Positions 1 through 7,477 of a DNA stretch of 25,082 nt are shown here, piece after piece. How positions within the stretch are numbered: position 1 is the stretch's first letter; each line of letters starts with the position of its first letter. Under the pieces are notes generated by a model. It was not told the DNA's origin. It did not search any database and worked only from the letters and a program-made list of their open reading frames with translations. Source of the DNA: an uncultured Bacteroides sp. (lineage in GTDB: Bacteria > Bacteroidota > Bacteroidia > Bacteroidales > Bacteroidaceae); assembly GCF_949298305.1 (NCBI RefSeq), contig NZ_CASFWU010000096.1, forward strand, positions 1 to 25,082, written 5' to 3'. The translations under genes and the position numbers were made by a program.

Positions 1-54
1 ACCGATGGGGTGCCATCACCCTATACTTTTTAGTGTCTATCATAGTTGAGTGGG

Positions 55-86
55 AGCCCTGGCCTGTGAAGGTCGGGGCTTTTTTC
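55..86 (+). terminator. Rho-independent terminator of an operon to the left
   Basis: AGCCCTGGCC (55-64) pairs with GGTCGGGGCT (71-80) over ten pairs, two of them G-U, with a six-base loop and then a T-run (80-86). It must end an operon whose genes lie left of the window. A weaker hairpin, CAGAAAG/CTTTCTG, follows at 95-117. Confidence 0.8.
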
Positions 87-133
87 TATCCTCACAGAAA
101 GTATATTCCTCTTTCTGATGGGGCAAAAAACGC

Positions 134-361
134 TTCTACACTTTCTACAACTTCTACAATGCTATAAATCAATAGAATAACCTATAAAAATGTCTTCTAC
201 AAACTTCTACAAATTTCTACAAAATGTTACTTTTCTACTATTCTTCTACAAAACCATACTTTGTAGATGGTTTTTCTACAAAAAATAGATGAACTATTAA
301 TCATTAAAGTGTTGTTTTACAGATAGATAATATGTTTGTAGAAAGTGTAGAAGGTGTAGAT
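134..361. repeat. TTCTACA iteron array with inverted copies
   Basis: TTCTACA occurs at 134, 143 and 152 (9-bp pitch), at 195, 205 and 215 (10-bp pitch), and at 244 and 274, with a TTCTACT at 233. The inverted form TGTAGAA or TGTAGAT occurs at 262, 337, 346 and 355, the last three again at 9-bp pitch. The array fills the otherwise gene-free stretch before the first gene and ends about 60 bp upstream of its promoter. Repeats phased near one helical turn suggest cooperative binding by one protein: an iteron-type origin, a partition site or a multi-copy operator. Nothing in the window identifies the binding protein. Confidence 0.75.
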
Positions 362-419
362 GGCAAAATATGCCTGTTATCTATCGAGAGATTTTATATT
401 GAATTGGGGTGGCGGTATA

Positions 420-450
420 TTGAATATATTCTATATAATTTTTATATTTG
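420..450 (+). promoter_or_regulatory. Host-type Bacteroidales promoter
   Basis: TTG (420-422), 20-bp spacer, TATATTTG (443-450), an exact TAnnTTTG -7 box. Transcription would begin around 455-458. This places the long open frame upstream of 452 in untranscribed DNA and favours the ATG at 473 as the start of the first gene. Confidence 0.65.
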
Positions 451-472
451 CATGAAACCAAACGATTACAAA

Positions 473-970
473 ATGAATCCTATTGTTACCATTGATTTGC
501 AACCATACTTGCATGATTATCTATACCACGAATTTGATTGTAGAAAAGAGGATGGTGCTGTTATCATAAAGACAAATAATGACATCGGGAAACTGATACA
601 GGCTATGGTTACAATGACAGACCGTCCTCACAAACAAGCTATTAAGGAGAATCCAATCACATTATTGTTACCTATACAAGAATGGAATCATTTCCTGTTC
701 CGTGATAATTTTCTATACATTCCTGATTGGAAGCAAAGAATGATACAAGATTACATTGAAGCTTCATTCCGTTTACGAATACGAGAATATTTCATGGCAG
801 GATACGAAAAAGGGTATAAACAAGATAGGATTATAAAAGCTTTCTTGATGGCATACAATATCAAGAATAATCAGCTGAATTATGACCAGGTAAAAAAGTT
901 CGATTATAGGAATCGAAAAAAAATCATACGAGAGGTAGATAAAGATATTCAATTGTCTTTATTCCCTTGA
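473..970 (+). CDS. Unknown 165-aa protein
   Basis: I do not recognise this family. The frame is open from an ATG at 332, but the first residues of that longer version are encoded by the TGTAGAA iterons, and a -7 box lies at 443-450. I therefore chose ATG 473, which gives an N-terminus MNPIVTIDLQPYLHDYL. The protein is soluble and mixed in charge. It has a basic C-terminal half rich in Lys, Arg and Tyr (motif EYFMAGYEKGYKQDRI) and ends in IQLSLFP. The gene is AT-rich compared with the packaging and tail genes. Its place beside an iteron array makes a DNA-binding or replication-linked role possible, but that is only context. Confidence 0.6.
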   Translation: MNPIVTIDLQPYLHDYLYHEFDCRKEDGAVIIKTNNDIGKLIQAMVTMTDRPHKQAIKENPITLLLPIQEWNHFLFRDNFLYIPDWKQRMIQDYIEASFRLRIREYFMAGYEKGYKQDRIIKAFLMAYNIKNNQLNYDQVKKFDYRNRKKIIREVDKDIQLSLFP

Positions 971-1040
971 CAATATTTAACCAATTATCTTGTAAGTAAA
1001 AATATCTATTTCGATAAAATATCAATTAAGAATTAAGCGT

Positions 1041-1454
1041 ATGAATAACAATAATAAAAGAGCACAGATATGTGGTTTTGATTTTTTCCCGATTAGCACG
1101 GTAAATATTGAATATTTACCAGGTATACCAAATGTAAAGTTGGGTGGTGAATCTTATAGAATTGATATATCTTCTTGTGAATTCAACGAGGATGACCAGG
1201 AAGATATGTCAGTTGCACAACAGCTCAGTGCTACTGTTACAGATACAAGTCATAACAATATAGGCAAACTAAGATCTATATTCTTAGAACCTGGTATTAT
1301 TGTGCTAACTTATACCAATGGAGAAAAGAAAGTTGTTGGTTCAGGCGAATTCCCTGTTTTTGTTTCATTTTCCATCAGTGGTTCACCAGCCACTATTAAT
1401 CTGAATTTTGAGAGAGATAGCCCTGAAGCTGCTAAGATTTTTCAGTCCTTTTAA
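1041..1454 (+). CDS. Unknown 137-aa protein, possibly a virion component
   Basis: Intact ORF with an Asn-rich start (MNNNNKRAQ) and a mostly beta-strand pattern: alternating hydrophobic residues in the segments IIVLTYTNGEKKVVG and FPVFVSFSISG. There is no signal peptide or membrane segment, and I do not recognise the family. It directly precedes the prohead protease, and its last codons (Phe-Gln-Ser-Phe-stop) overlap the -33 region of the protease promoter. It is AT-rich like its left neighbour. The beta-rich look fits a small virion or tail-associated protein, but no motif proves this. Confidence 0.6.
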   Translation: MNNNNKRAQICGFDFFPISTVNIEYLPGIPNVKLGGESYRIDISSCEFNEDDQEDMSVAQQLSATVTDTSHNNIGKLRSIFLEPGIIVLTYTNGEKKVVGSGEFPVFVSFSISGSPATINLNFERDSPEAAKIFQSF

Positions 1455-1478
1455 ACCGAAACTACCATTGTAATTTTG
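1444..1478 (+). promoter_or_regulatory. Late-type phage promoter (degenerate) for the capsid operon
   Basis: AGTCCTTT (1444-1451), 19-bp spacer, TAATTTTG (1471-1478). This is one mismatch and one base of spacing away from the TGTCCTTT-N20-TAnnTTTG promoters found before the other structural operons. It overlaps the end of the preceding gene. Confidence 0.6.
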
Positions 1479-1505
1479 TATTGGTTTTCAATAGGTATAA
1501 ATACA

Positions 1506-2411
1506 ATGGCGTTTTCTACATTATACAGTGCTGTATGCCGAGGTAAATGGTTCCTTCGCTTCCAAGATGTCGAATCCAACATACCGTTGGTCGACAAATT
1601 GCTGGATCGAAGTATGGCCATAGATGACGGTGATAATTTGTCGGAGAAAAAACCACTTGCATACACGTTCTACCACAAAGGAGCAAAGGCGAGAAGTAAT
1701 AACAGTTTCTCAGATGCACCTAAAGGTAGTGCTGCGGTTATTCCTGTTCATGGAACAATGCTCAAGTATGGCACATTGTGCAGTTACGGTACGACCGAAT
1801 ATGCAGATATGATGCGAGAAGCCGTTGATTCCGACAATATTTCATCTCTCATTCTTGACATAGATTCAGGTGGTGGTGCAGTCGATGCTATTGCACCACT
1901 GACTGATGCTATCCGCTATGCCCAATCAAAGGGCAAAGCGGTAGTAGCTTATTGTGACTTATGTGCATCTGCGGCCTATTATGTGGCTTGCTACTGTAAT
2001 GAGATAATCGCTTCCAATGAGGTGTCTTCCGAATTCGGTAGTATCGGCGTAATGATGAGTTTTGCAGATTACACCAGGTATTACGAAAATGCTGGTATCA
2101 AAATTCACACGGTCTACAGTAATTTGTCTGATTACAAAAATAGACCTTTCGAACTTGCTCGAAAAGGAGAGTACGACAAAATTCGGGACGAAGAACTTGA
2201 CCCATTGGCTGTCGAATTTCAGGCAGCTGTAAAAACCAACCGGCCAAAATTGAAAGATGATACAGAAGGTATCCTGCGTGGGCGTATGTTCTACGCCCGT
2301 CAGGCTGTTGAGGTTGGATTGGCAGATTCTACCGGTTCGCTCGATTACGCAGTGCAGCGAGCCAACGATATTAGCGCAAAAGCTATAATCAATAATTATA
2401 TTAACTCTTAA
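1506..2411 (+). CDS. S49-family prohead protease (SppA-like)
   Basis: Serine peptidase of the S49/SppA type, the class many phages use to trim scaffold and capsid proteins during head maturation. Counting from ATG 1506 (301 aa), the predicted nucleophile is Ser155 in LCASAAYYVA. A Lys at about 211 in LSDYKNRPFE, 56 residues later, fits the Ser-Lys dyad spacing of bacterial SppA. LDIDSGGG (about 117-124) is the usual oxyanion and substrate-groove strand. The GSIGVMM segment and the LADSTGSLDYA tail are also typical. An in-frame ATG at 1476 lies inside the -7 box, so 1506 is preferred. The gene sits 10 bp before the capsid gene, which fits a protease acting on that product. Confident. Confidence 0.9.
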   Translation: MAFSTLYSAVCRGKWFLRFQDVESNIPLVDKLLDRSMAIDDGDNLSEKKPLAYTFYHKGAKARSNNSFSDAPKGSAAVIPVHGTMLKYGTLCSYGTTEYADMMREAVDSDNISSLILDIDSGGGAVDAIAPLTDAIRYAQSKGKAVVAYCDLCASAAYYVACYCNEIIASNEVSSEFGSIGVMMSFADYTRYYENAGIKIHTVYSNLSDYKNRPFELARKGEYDKIRDEELDPLAVEFQAAVKTNRPKLKDDTEGILRGRMFYARQAVEVGLADSTGSLDYAVQRANDISAKAIINNYINS

Positions 2412-2421
2412 CTATTTAGCT

Positions 2422-3900
2422 ATGTTTGCAAAAGTAATGAGCGTGGTACTTTCGTTTCTGGGGATTTCCGCCTTCGCAAAAGATGAGTCTGGAAAATCCA
2501 TCTTGCTCGACGCACAGCGCGAGCAGCTGAAACAAAAGTATGGTGAGAAGTTCCTTGAATCCTTTGAAAAGGATCTGAAGGAATTTGAGAAGGATGGCAA
2601 TCCTGCCGAATCGGCTGTAACGGCCGAAGTAAGAGCTTCGCTCGAAGCAGAGAGAGACGAAAATGCCCGTCTGCTGGCTGAAGCTCGTACTAAGCTGAAA
2701 AATCTGGAAAAGGAGAAAGCACAGTTCGAGGCTGCCATCAAGGAGAAAGATGCCCAAATTGCTAAAATGGGCAAAGTAGAAGAACCAGCCAACGGCCAGA
2801 CCGTACAGGCACAAAGTGGACAAAATATGCCCAAATTCAAGCCTGACATGTCGATGATGCACAACCAGTATCTCGATGCCGCATTCAAGGGAGCCGCTTA
2901 CAGTGGCAATGACACCATAGACACTACAGAACTGCAGAAAGAGTTCGGTAAGTATGTGTCTTCTGAGCGGTTGCAAATCCTTCAGGACTTGCTGGGAAAG
3001 ACTGAATCAATTCAGTACATGTCTACTATCGTTACCGATAAGACAGAGGTTCGTGCTGTCCAGTCTGCTATCGACTCAGTTCTCCAGGCATTTGTACCGA
3101 AATGGACACCCAAGGGCAATAGCGAATTCACTCCGCTCACCATCAAGAACTACAAGTGCAAAATTAACGTGCCCATCACACCGTCCGACATCATGGAGGA
3201 TATTCTTGGTTACTTGTACGATGAAAATCTCGATCCAAAGGATATGCCAGTTGTGAAGTACATCATCTACCAGCTTATCATTCCGAAGTTGGACGAAGAG
3301 CGAGAAATTGCTCTGGCGGTCGGTAAGTATAAGGAGAACACTGCTACCCAAGATGGCGATCCAGCTGGTGAAGCCAACGAGGTAATGGATGGATATGTGA
3401 CTCAACTGAAAGCCTTGAAAGAGGCCAACAATGAAAAGGTTACTTGGCTGCTCGACGGTGAGACGCTAACAGATGATACGCTGATTGATCAGATAGACAA
3501 GGCTGTCAACGAGGTCAAGCCGCTGTACAAGCGCAAGACCATGTACATTCATGCAGACCCTGACCTCGTGACTCGATATAGCAAGGCCTACCGCGAGAAG
3601 TATCCGTGGTTGAAGAATGAAGATGGGGAGAAAGTCAAGGTTGATTTCTCTAACTTTACTTTCGCACCATTGGAAGGTATGCGTGGTACTGGCGTCTTCT
3701 TCATTACTCCGAAAGAGAACTTCAAGCATCTGCAGAGCAAGAACCCGCAGAACACGAAGATACGCATGGAAACTTATCACTATGACGTGCATGTGATGGC
3801 CGAGTGGTGGGAAGGTGTAGGCTTCTGGCTGGCGGAAGCTATCTTTGCCTATATTCCTCCTACAGAGGATGCAGAATCAAGCCAGGGAGGTGGTGTATAA
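2422..3900 (+). CDS. Major capsid protein with fused N-terminal scaffold-like domain
   Basis: A 492-aa protein in two parts. Residues 1-130 have a short hydrophobic start (VMSVVLSFLGISAFA), then a highly charged segment that is coiled coil at about 65-120 (EKEKAQFEAAIKEKDAQIAK). This resembles an HK97-type delta/scaffold domain that the upstream protease would remove. From about 145 onward the sequence looks like a head-shell protein: the middle contains IYQLIIPKLDEEREIALAVGK, and the C-terminal part contains GVFFITPKENFKHL and a Trp-rich end, HVMAEWWEGVGFWLAEAIF. It lies 10 bp after the protease gene. The last nine residues, AESSQGGGV, are identical to those of the next protein. Capsid identity is inferred from context, length and this architecture. 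Confidence 0.8.
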   Translation: MFAKVMSVVLSFLGISAFAKDESGKSILLDAQREQLKQKYGEKFLESFEKDLKEFEKDGNPAESAVTAEVRASLEAERDENARLLAEARTKLKNLEKEKAQFEAAIKEKDAQIAKMGKVEEPANGQTVQAQSGQNMPKFKPDMSMMHNQYLDAAFKGAAYSGNDTIDTTELQKEFGKYVSSERLQILQDLLGKTESIQYMSTIVTDKTEVRAVQSAIDSVLQAFVPKWTPKGNSEFTPLTIKNYKCKINVPITPSDIMEDILGYLYDENLDPKDMPVVKYIIYQLIIPKLDEEREIALAVGKYKENTATQDGDPAGEANEVMDGYVTQLKALKEANNEKVTWLLDGETLTDDTLIDQIDKAVNEVKPLYKRKTMYIHADPDLVTRYSKAYREKYPWLKNEDGEKVKVDFSNFTFAPLEGMRGTGVFFITPKENFKHLQSKNPQNTKIRMETYHYDVHVMAEWWEGVGFWLAEAIFAYIPPTEDAESSQGGGV

Positions 3901-3924
3901 TCGTAACGAATAGGAGGTTTAATT

Positions 3925-4512
3925 ATGGCTGAAGCATATAGCATGATATCAGTACCCCGCAAGAATAACAATGCGGGGCGAGCATCCGGCAAAAAGTCCT
4001 ACATCATCATCTTCCGTTGGGATGATGTCAAGACTTTTACCAAGGATGATAAAGGTGTGAAGGTGACCGCCTTCGAGTTCCAGGAAGAAAAGAAGCCGGT
4101 TGCTGTGTACGCTACGGACAGCACCATCAACATCTACCATACGGCAGAAGGCGATGATGACGCCCGTGGCTTCATTCATCACGTGGATTTCGACCATCCG
4201 GGCTCGGAAGTCGAATGGGATGAGTTCGTCAACAACAACGTCAACGAGAACCTGGGTGCCATCGTGTTTAATTGCAAAGGCGACGACTGCAAGATTGCCG
4301 GTACACCCTGCACGCCGCTCAAGATGTCGACCGCAGAAGGTCAGGACAACAACGAGGCCAACAAGACTACCGTCAACCTGGCCAGCTCGTTGCGGGGTGA
4401 CACCCTTGGCCGCATCGCCAAGTCACTGATACCGATGACCGACAATGAAGAAATCAATGCCATCCTCGGGTTGCCTGCTGCGGCTGAATCCAGTCAGGGT
4501 GGCGGAGTCTGA
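3925..4512 (+). CDS. Putative major tail (tube) or head-associated structural protein
   Basis: 195 aa. It starts after one of the few clear Shine-Dalgarno sequences in the window (TAGGAGG, about ten bases before the ATG at 3925), consistent with high expression. The body is beta-rich with short acidic loops. The segment GTPCTPLKMS, then EGQDNNEANKTTVNLASSLRG, then LGRIAKSLIPM looks like a tube-forming or decoration protein of Bacteroidales phages, although I cannot name a Pfam family. It ends in AESSQGGGV, exactly like the major capsid protein upstream, and is the last gene before a strong terminator. A head decoration protein is the main alternative. Confidence 0.6.
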   Translation: MAEAYSMISVPRKNNNAGRASGKKSYIIIFRWDDVKTFTKDDKGVKVTAFEFQEEKKPVAVYATDSTINIYHTAEGDDDARGFIHHVDFDHPGSEVEWDEFVNNNVNENLGAIVFNCKGDDCKIAGTPCTPLKMSTAEGQDNNEANKTTVNLASSLRGDTLGRIAKSLIPMTDNEEINAILGLPAAAESSQGGGV

Positions 4513-4549
4513 ATTTTTTTTAGTGGTTTGATTGATATCCGATCGGAGG

Positions 4550-4582
4550 GGGCGCAGCCGCAGGGGTTGCGCCCTTTTTTTT
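4550..4582 (+). terminator. Rho-independent terminator after the capsid operon
   Basis: GGGCGCA (4550-4556) pairs with TGCGCCC (4568-4574), followed by eight T (4575-4582). The T-run overlaps the first base of the next late promoter, so termination and re-initiation are packed back to back. Confidence 0.9.
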
Positions 4583-4617
4583 GTCCTTTCCAAAATTGCG
4601 ATTGCAAATTACCTTTG
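4582..4617 (+). promoter_or_regulatory. Late phage promoter for the packaging operon
   Basis: TGTCCTTT (4582-4589), 20-bp spacer, TACCTTTG (4610-4617). The start codon of the next gene lies 23 bases after the -7 box. It is one of five promoters with identical spacing in this window. Confidence 0.75.
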
Positions 4618-4640
4618 CCGTGTAACCCAAAAACAATCGT

Positions 4641-5468
4641 ATGAAAGAAGAAAAACAAGAAAACTGCGTTGAGTTGAATAACCAAATCGTTGAGAGTGCC
4701 TCCGAGTCATCACCATTGATTCCGATGAAGGCAGACCACACATCCATTGTCATTCCCTACTGCAAGGAGTTTGCCCAAGGCAAGGAACTGTTGTATGCCC
4801 TTCGATCCTGGGCCGAAAACTGCTGTTTCCCCGCTAACATTGTCGTCATCGGCGACCAGGAAGACTGGTTCTCCGACGAAATCCACTTCATCGAATGCCC
4901 GCGCATGTCCGACAACCCGTCGGTGGACACCTTCAACAAGCTGAAGGCTGCGCTGGATAGCGATGCCGTGACCGATGATTTCGTGTGGACGAACGACGAC
5001 ATCTATGTGCTGCAGCCCATAGACCTTTCGCACATCCGAATTCCGAAAGTTCTTGGCCCCCTCGAACCGCAGAAGTACAAGGGATTCTACCGCGAGAACA
5101 TGCAGCGCACCATTGACTGCCTGAAAGAACTGGATGCCGCTTGCCTGAACTACGGTACGCACACTCCGGTATTCTTCAACAAGGCATCGTGGCTGGGCCT
5201 GATTGCCAAGCTCGGCGAACAGATGAATCAAGGCATGTTGTTCACGTCCATCTATTTCAACCTGCGGCAGCCACAGGTGACAACCGTCACGCTGGACTGG
5301 AAAAAAGACCCTTTCCTCCTGCCGGTGGTATCACAGAAACCAAGCACCGAGGTCGTGAAGTCGCTTCTGCCGAAGATGTTCCTGAACAATGCCCGTTCCG
5401 GTTATTCGCCGTGGTTGGAAAACTTCCTCGAAGAACATTTCCCGGAAAAGACCGAACTGGAGCAGTGA
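4641..5468 (+). CDS. Stealth-like glycosyl/phosphosugar transferase
   Basis: 275 aa. An N-terminal Rossmann-like strand, TSIVIPYCKE (34-43), is followed by IVVIGD (67-72). The motif FVWTNDDIYVLQ has NDD at 118-120, and NYGTHTPVFFNK has His174. NDD plus a later H-x-P resembles the conserved regions of Stealth proteins, which are hexose-1-phosphate transferases of capsule synthesis, so a sugar-transfer role is likely. The N-terminal 30 residues are polar and probably disordered. It is the first gene of the packaging operon, driven by a late promoter, so it is expressed with virion genes. Its target (virion protein, host surface glycan or DNA) is unknown. The stop codon overlaps the probable GTG start of the next gene. 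Confidence 0.65.
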   Translation: MKEEKQENCVELNNQIVESASESSPLIPMKADHTSIVIPYCKEFAQGKELLYALRSWAENCCFPANIVVIGDQEDWFSDEIHFIECPRMSDNPSVDTFNKLKAALDSDAVTDDFVWTNDDIYVLQPIDLSHIRIPKVLGPLEPQKYKGFYRENMQRTIDCLKELDAACLNYGTHTPVFFNKASWLGLIAKLGEQMNQGMLFTSIYFNLRQPQVTTVTLDWKKDPFLLPVVSQKPSTEVVKSLLPKMFLNNARSGYSPWLENFLEEHFPEKTELEQ

Positions 5469-5966
5469 AGGACAGCAATCCCGGATAAGCCCGATCATAC
5501 CGAAGCGCATCCGTTCCGCGATGAGTTCCCCTTCCTGAATGAACCGGACTGCCCCATGGAGCTGGAGGCACTTGCCTCCCGCAAGTTCAACCGCTATCAT
5601 GCCTATGTACGGTTACATCACGAGCTGAAGGACTGCACCTCGCTGGAGCAATGTGCAGACGTGAGCCGCAGGCTCATCGACAACTACCTGGACAACCGCA
5701 TGATTTGGGAGGAACTGAACTGGTACAAACAGCATCACACCCTGCTTGGCAAGCATCCGGCATTTGCCGAATTCAACCGCCGCAAGGAGCTGCTCACACT
5801 TCCCATCAAGGAACTGCTGCAGCGCAAACGGCAGGTGGAAATGAACATCTGGCGGGTGAAGTCGGAGATGAGGAAGGGCGACAAGCCACACCTCGACGCC
5901 ACGCGCCGGGAGAGGCTGGCCGGATATGAACGTGAATTGGAAGACATCAACCGACTGCTGGAATGA
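5465..5966 (+). pseudogene. Unknown ~166-aa phage protein, interrupted by a +1 frameshift near 5483
   Basis: The obvious ORF begins at ATG 5556 (136 aa), but the same frame is open back to 5469 and reads as plausible protein (HPFRDEFPFLNEPDCPMEL), with no start codon. A GTG at 5465 overlaps the upstream stop as GTGA and reads Val-Lys-Asp-Ser-Asn-Pro-Gly-stop. Dropping one G at 5483-5484 joins the two as ...SNPDKPDHTEAHPF.... So the real gene probably starts at 5465 and carries a one-base insertion, a sequencing error or a +1 recoding site. The downstream part is helical (KELLQRKRQVEMNIWRVKSEM), probably coiled coil. I do not recognise the family. It ends with an ATGA overlap to the next gene. 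Confidence 0.55.
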
Positions 5967-6523
5967 GCTACTATTTTTCACTGGACGAATTGCGAATGGA
6001 GATGGCCGACTCTCACCTGTATTCACGCAGGTTCGAGGAGATGCTGACCTTCAAGCTCAACAATCTGAAGGAACTATGTGGCAGACTGCCTGGGCCCCGT
6101 GAAGCCTTCTTCATAGAAACGAAGAAGAGCTTCACGGCTTTCACGTTCATTGTATATCTCATCAAGCATGCAGGACGTGTCCGCCATCTGTATATAGCTA
6201 CCTATTCCACCAACGAACGCATTCTGAATGCCTTGCTGCGTTGGCGCGAAAAGGGGTTGATTGACAGCATCCATCTGCACGTATCCGAAACGCTCCAGTT
6301 CCGCATGCCGAAGATCTTCGCCCGGTTGGTCGAGCTCCACCACGCCGGAGTACTCACGCTGTCGTACTCCTGGAGCCATAAGAAGATAACCTGCCTCGAT
6401 ACAGAGGCAGGCTTCTTCGTGATAGAAGGTTCCGGCAACTATGGGGAGAATGCGATGGAAGAACAATATGTTTTCTTACAAGACCGTAACGTATATGAGT
6501 TTCACAGCAGACGAATTGGTTAA
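5963..6523 (+). CDS. Phospholipase D-superfamily (HKD) protein
   Basis: 186 aa with one complete HKD motif: His139-x-Lys141-x4-Asp146, then Gly156-Ser-Gly-Asn159 and an acidic EEQY at 166-169. A single HKD domain of this size is typical of Nuc-type nucleases and PLD-like phosphodiesterases that act as dimers. The preceding strands, RHLYIATYS (74-82) and IHLHVSE (103-109), fit the alternating fold. No signal peptide or membrane segment is seen. It overlaps the previous gene by ATGA and the next by 29 bp, directly upstream of the terminase genes, so a role in DNA processing is possible. Substrate unknown. Confidence 0.65.
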   Translation: MSYYFSLDELRMEMADSHLYSRRFEEMLTFKLNNLKELCGRLPGPREAFFIETKKSFTAFTFIVYLIKHAGRVRHLYIATYSTNERILNALLRWREKGLIDSIHLHVSETLQFRMPKIFARLVELHHAGVLTLSYSWSHKKITCLDTEAGFFVIEGSGNYGENAMEEQYVFLQDRNVYEFHSRRIG

Positions 6524-6851
6524 ATGGCGGGATGCTCCTGCCTGGTTCGACCGAATTGACATTGACGAATATGAGCGGCTGGCCGGAATCGGATACCGCC
6601 CCGAACAAATAGCCATGTACTACAACATACCGGCTGAAGACTTTCTGTGGTATTTCAATCTGGTGGGCAGCCCGCTCAAGTATCACTACGACCGCGGGCA
6701 ACTCCTGCAGGCGGCCAAAGAAGGCTTGTCCATGTCGGCGGCAGCGCAGACGGGCGAGAATGTCACCCAGGCGCAGCGCTTCGACAAGTTCCGCAAGGCT
6801 GCCGGTTACAAGAACTCGATTAACAAGATTTTTTTTGATGATATTGGATAA
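6495..6851 (+). CDS. Small HTH-like protein, candidate small terminase subunit
   Basis: 118 aa from ATG 6495, which begins MSFTADELVKW. A longer reading from 6441 would overlap the previous gene by 83 bp and has an unlikely N-terminus. The core YERLAGIGYRPEQIAMYYNIPAEDFLWYF resembles the helix-turn-helix of phage small terminases (a 'which cells/sites does it recognise' module with pattern GYxxxxIAxxY). It is followed by repeated helices (GQLLQAAKEGLSMSAAAQTG). It lies two genes before the large terminase and overlaps the next gene by one base (TAATG). Either this or the next gene could be the true small subunit. Confidence 0.5.
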   Translation: MSFTADELVKWRDAPAWFDRIDIDEYERLAGIGYRPEQIAMYYNIPAEDFLWYFNLVGSPLKYHYDRGQLLQAAKEGLSMSAAAQTGENVTQAQRFDKFRKAAGYKNSINKIFFDDIG

Positions 6852-7477
6852 TGGGAATGTTTGACCAATCTCACTTCGACGTCCTTCAGGATTACATCGC
6901 TTCCGGCTGCACCATGGAGCTGACGGACGATGAACTTGCCTACTACAATGCGCTGTATGCCCTGGTGGGCATCAACCGGAAGTATGGAAAGGACAATGCC
7001 ATCGCCTTCCTCATGCACGAACCGTTCAACATGGACCGGATGCGTGCCCGCCGCATGTACACCGAGGCTCTGAACCTGTTCTTCCTCAACGACGCGGTGG
7101 AGAACGACGCGCACCGCAACATCATCTTTGATAACCTCCAGAAGGCTGCACTGGCCGTGCTTCAAAATGCTACGTGCGCCAAGGACATGGAGGTATACGG
7201 CAACCTACTCACACAGGCTGCACGCATCAAGCAGCTTGACAAGCCCGACCCGGTGAAGCCGAAGGAGATTACCGAGAAGCCCATCAAGGTCTATGACCTC
7301 GACCCGTCGGCGGTGGGACTGCCCAGCGTCAGTCGCCACATACTGGCCCGGCAGATTGACTCCATGACCATTCCCGAACGTGAGAAAGACCGCCTGCGCC
7401 GCGATGCCAATATTATTGATGTGGATATAGAAGAAATGCTCGATGACACGGAAGAAAAAACTAAAGACTACGAATGA
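6851..7477 (+). CDS. Terminase-associated protein, alternative small terminase candidate
   Basis: 208 aa, almost wholly helical by sequence. The middle (NMDRMRARRMYTEALNLFF, then LQKAALAVLQNATCAKDMEVYG) suggests packed helices for oligomerisation. The C-terminus is acidic (VDIEEMLDDTEEK), as in linkers that contact the large subunit. It overlaps the large terminase start by 35 bp, a strong sign of translational coupling and joint function. I do not recognise a named family; the assignment rests on position and composition. Confidence 0.5.
   Translation: MGMFDQSHFDVLQDYIASGCTMELTDDELAYYNALYALVGINRKYGKDNAIAFLMHEPFNMDRMRARRMYTEALNLFFLNDAVENDAHRNIIFDNLQKAALAVLQNATCAKDMEVYGNLLTQAARIKQLDKPDPVKPKEITEKPIKVYDLDPSAVGLPSVSRHILARQIDSMTIPEREKDRLRRDANIIDVDIEEMLDDTEEKTKDYE

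Noticed and set aside
134..361. CRISPR array
   Set aside because: Repeat units are only 7 bases with 2-25-base gaps and occur in both orientations; there are no spacers of uniform length and no cas genes.
332..472. N-terminal extension of the first gene from ATG 332
   Set aside because: Its first codons are the iteron repeats and a good -7 box lies at 443-450, so this part is probably not transcribed.
5466..5555. TGA readthrough joining the Stealth-like protein to the next ORF
   Set aside because: The two are in the same frame, but the GTGA-coupled start with a one-base shift gives a more natural N-terminus, and no readthrough context is seen.
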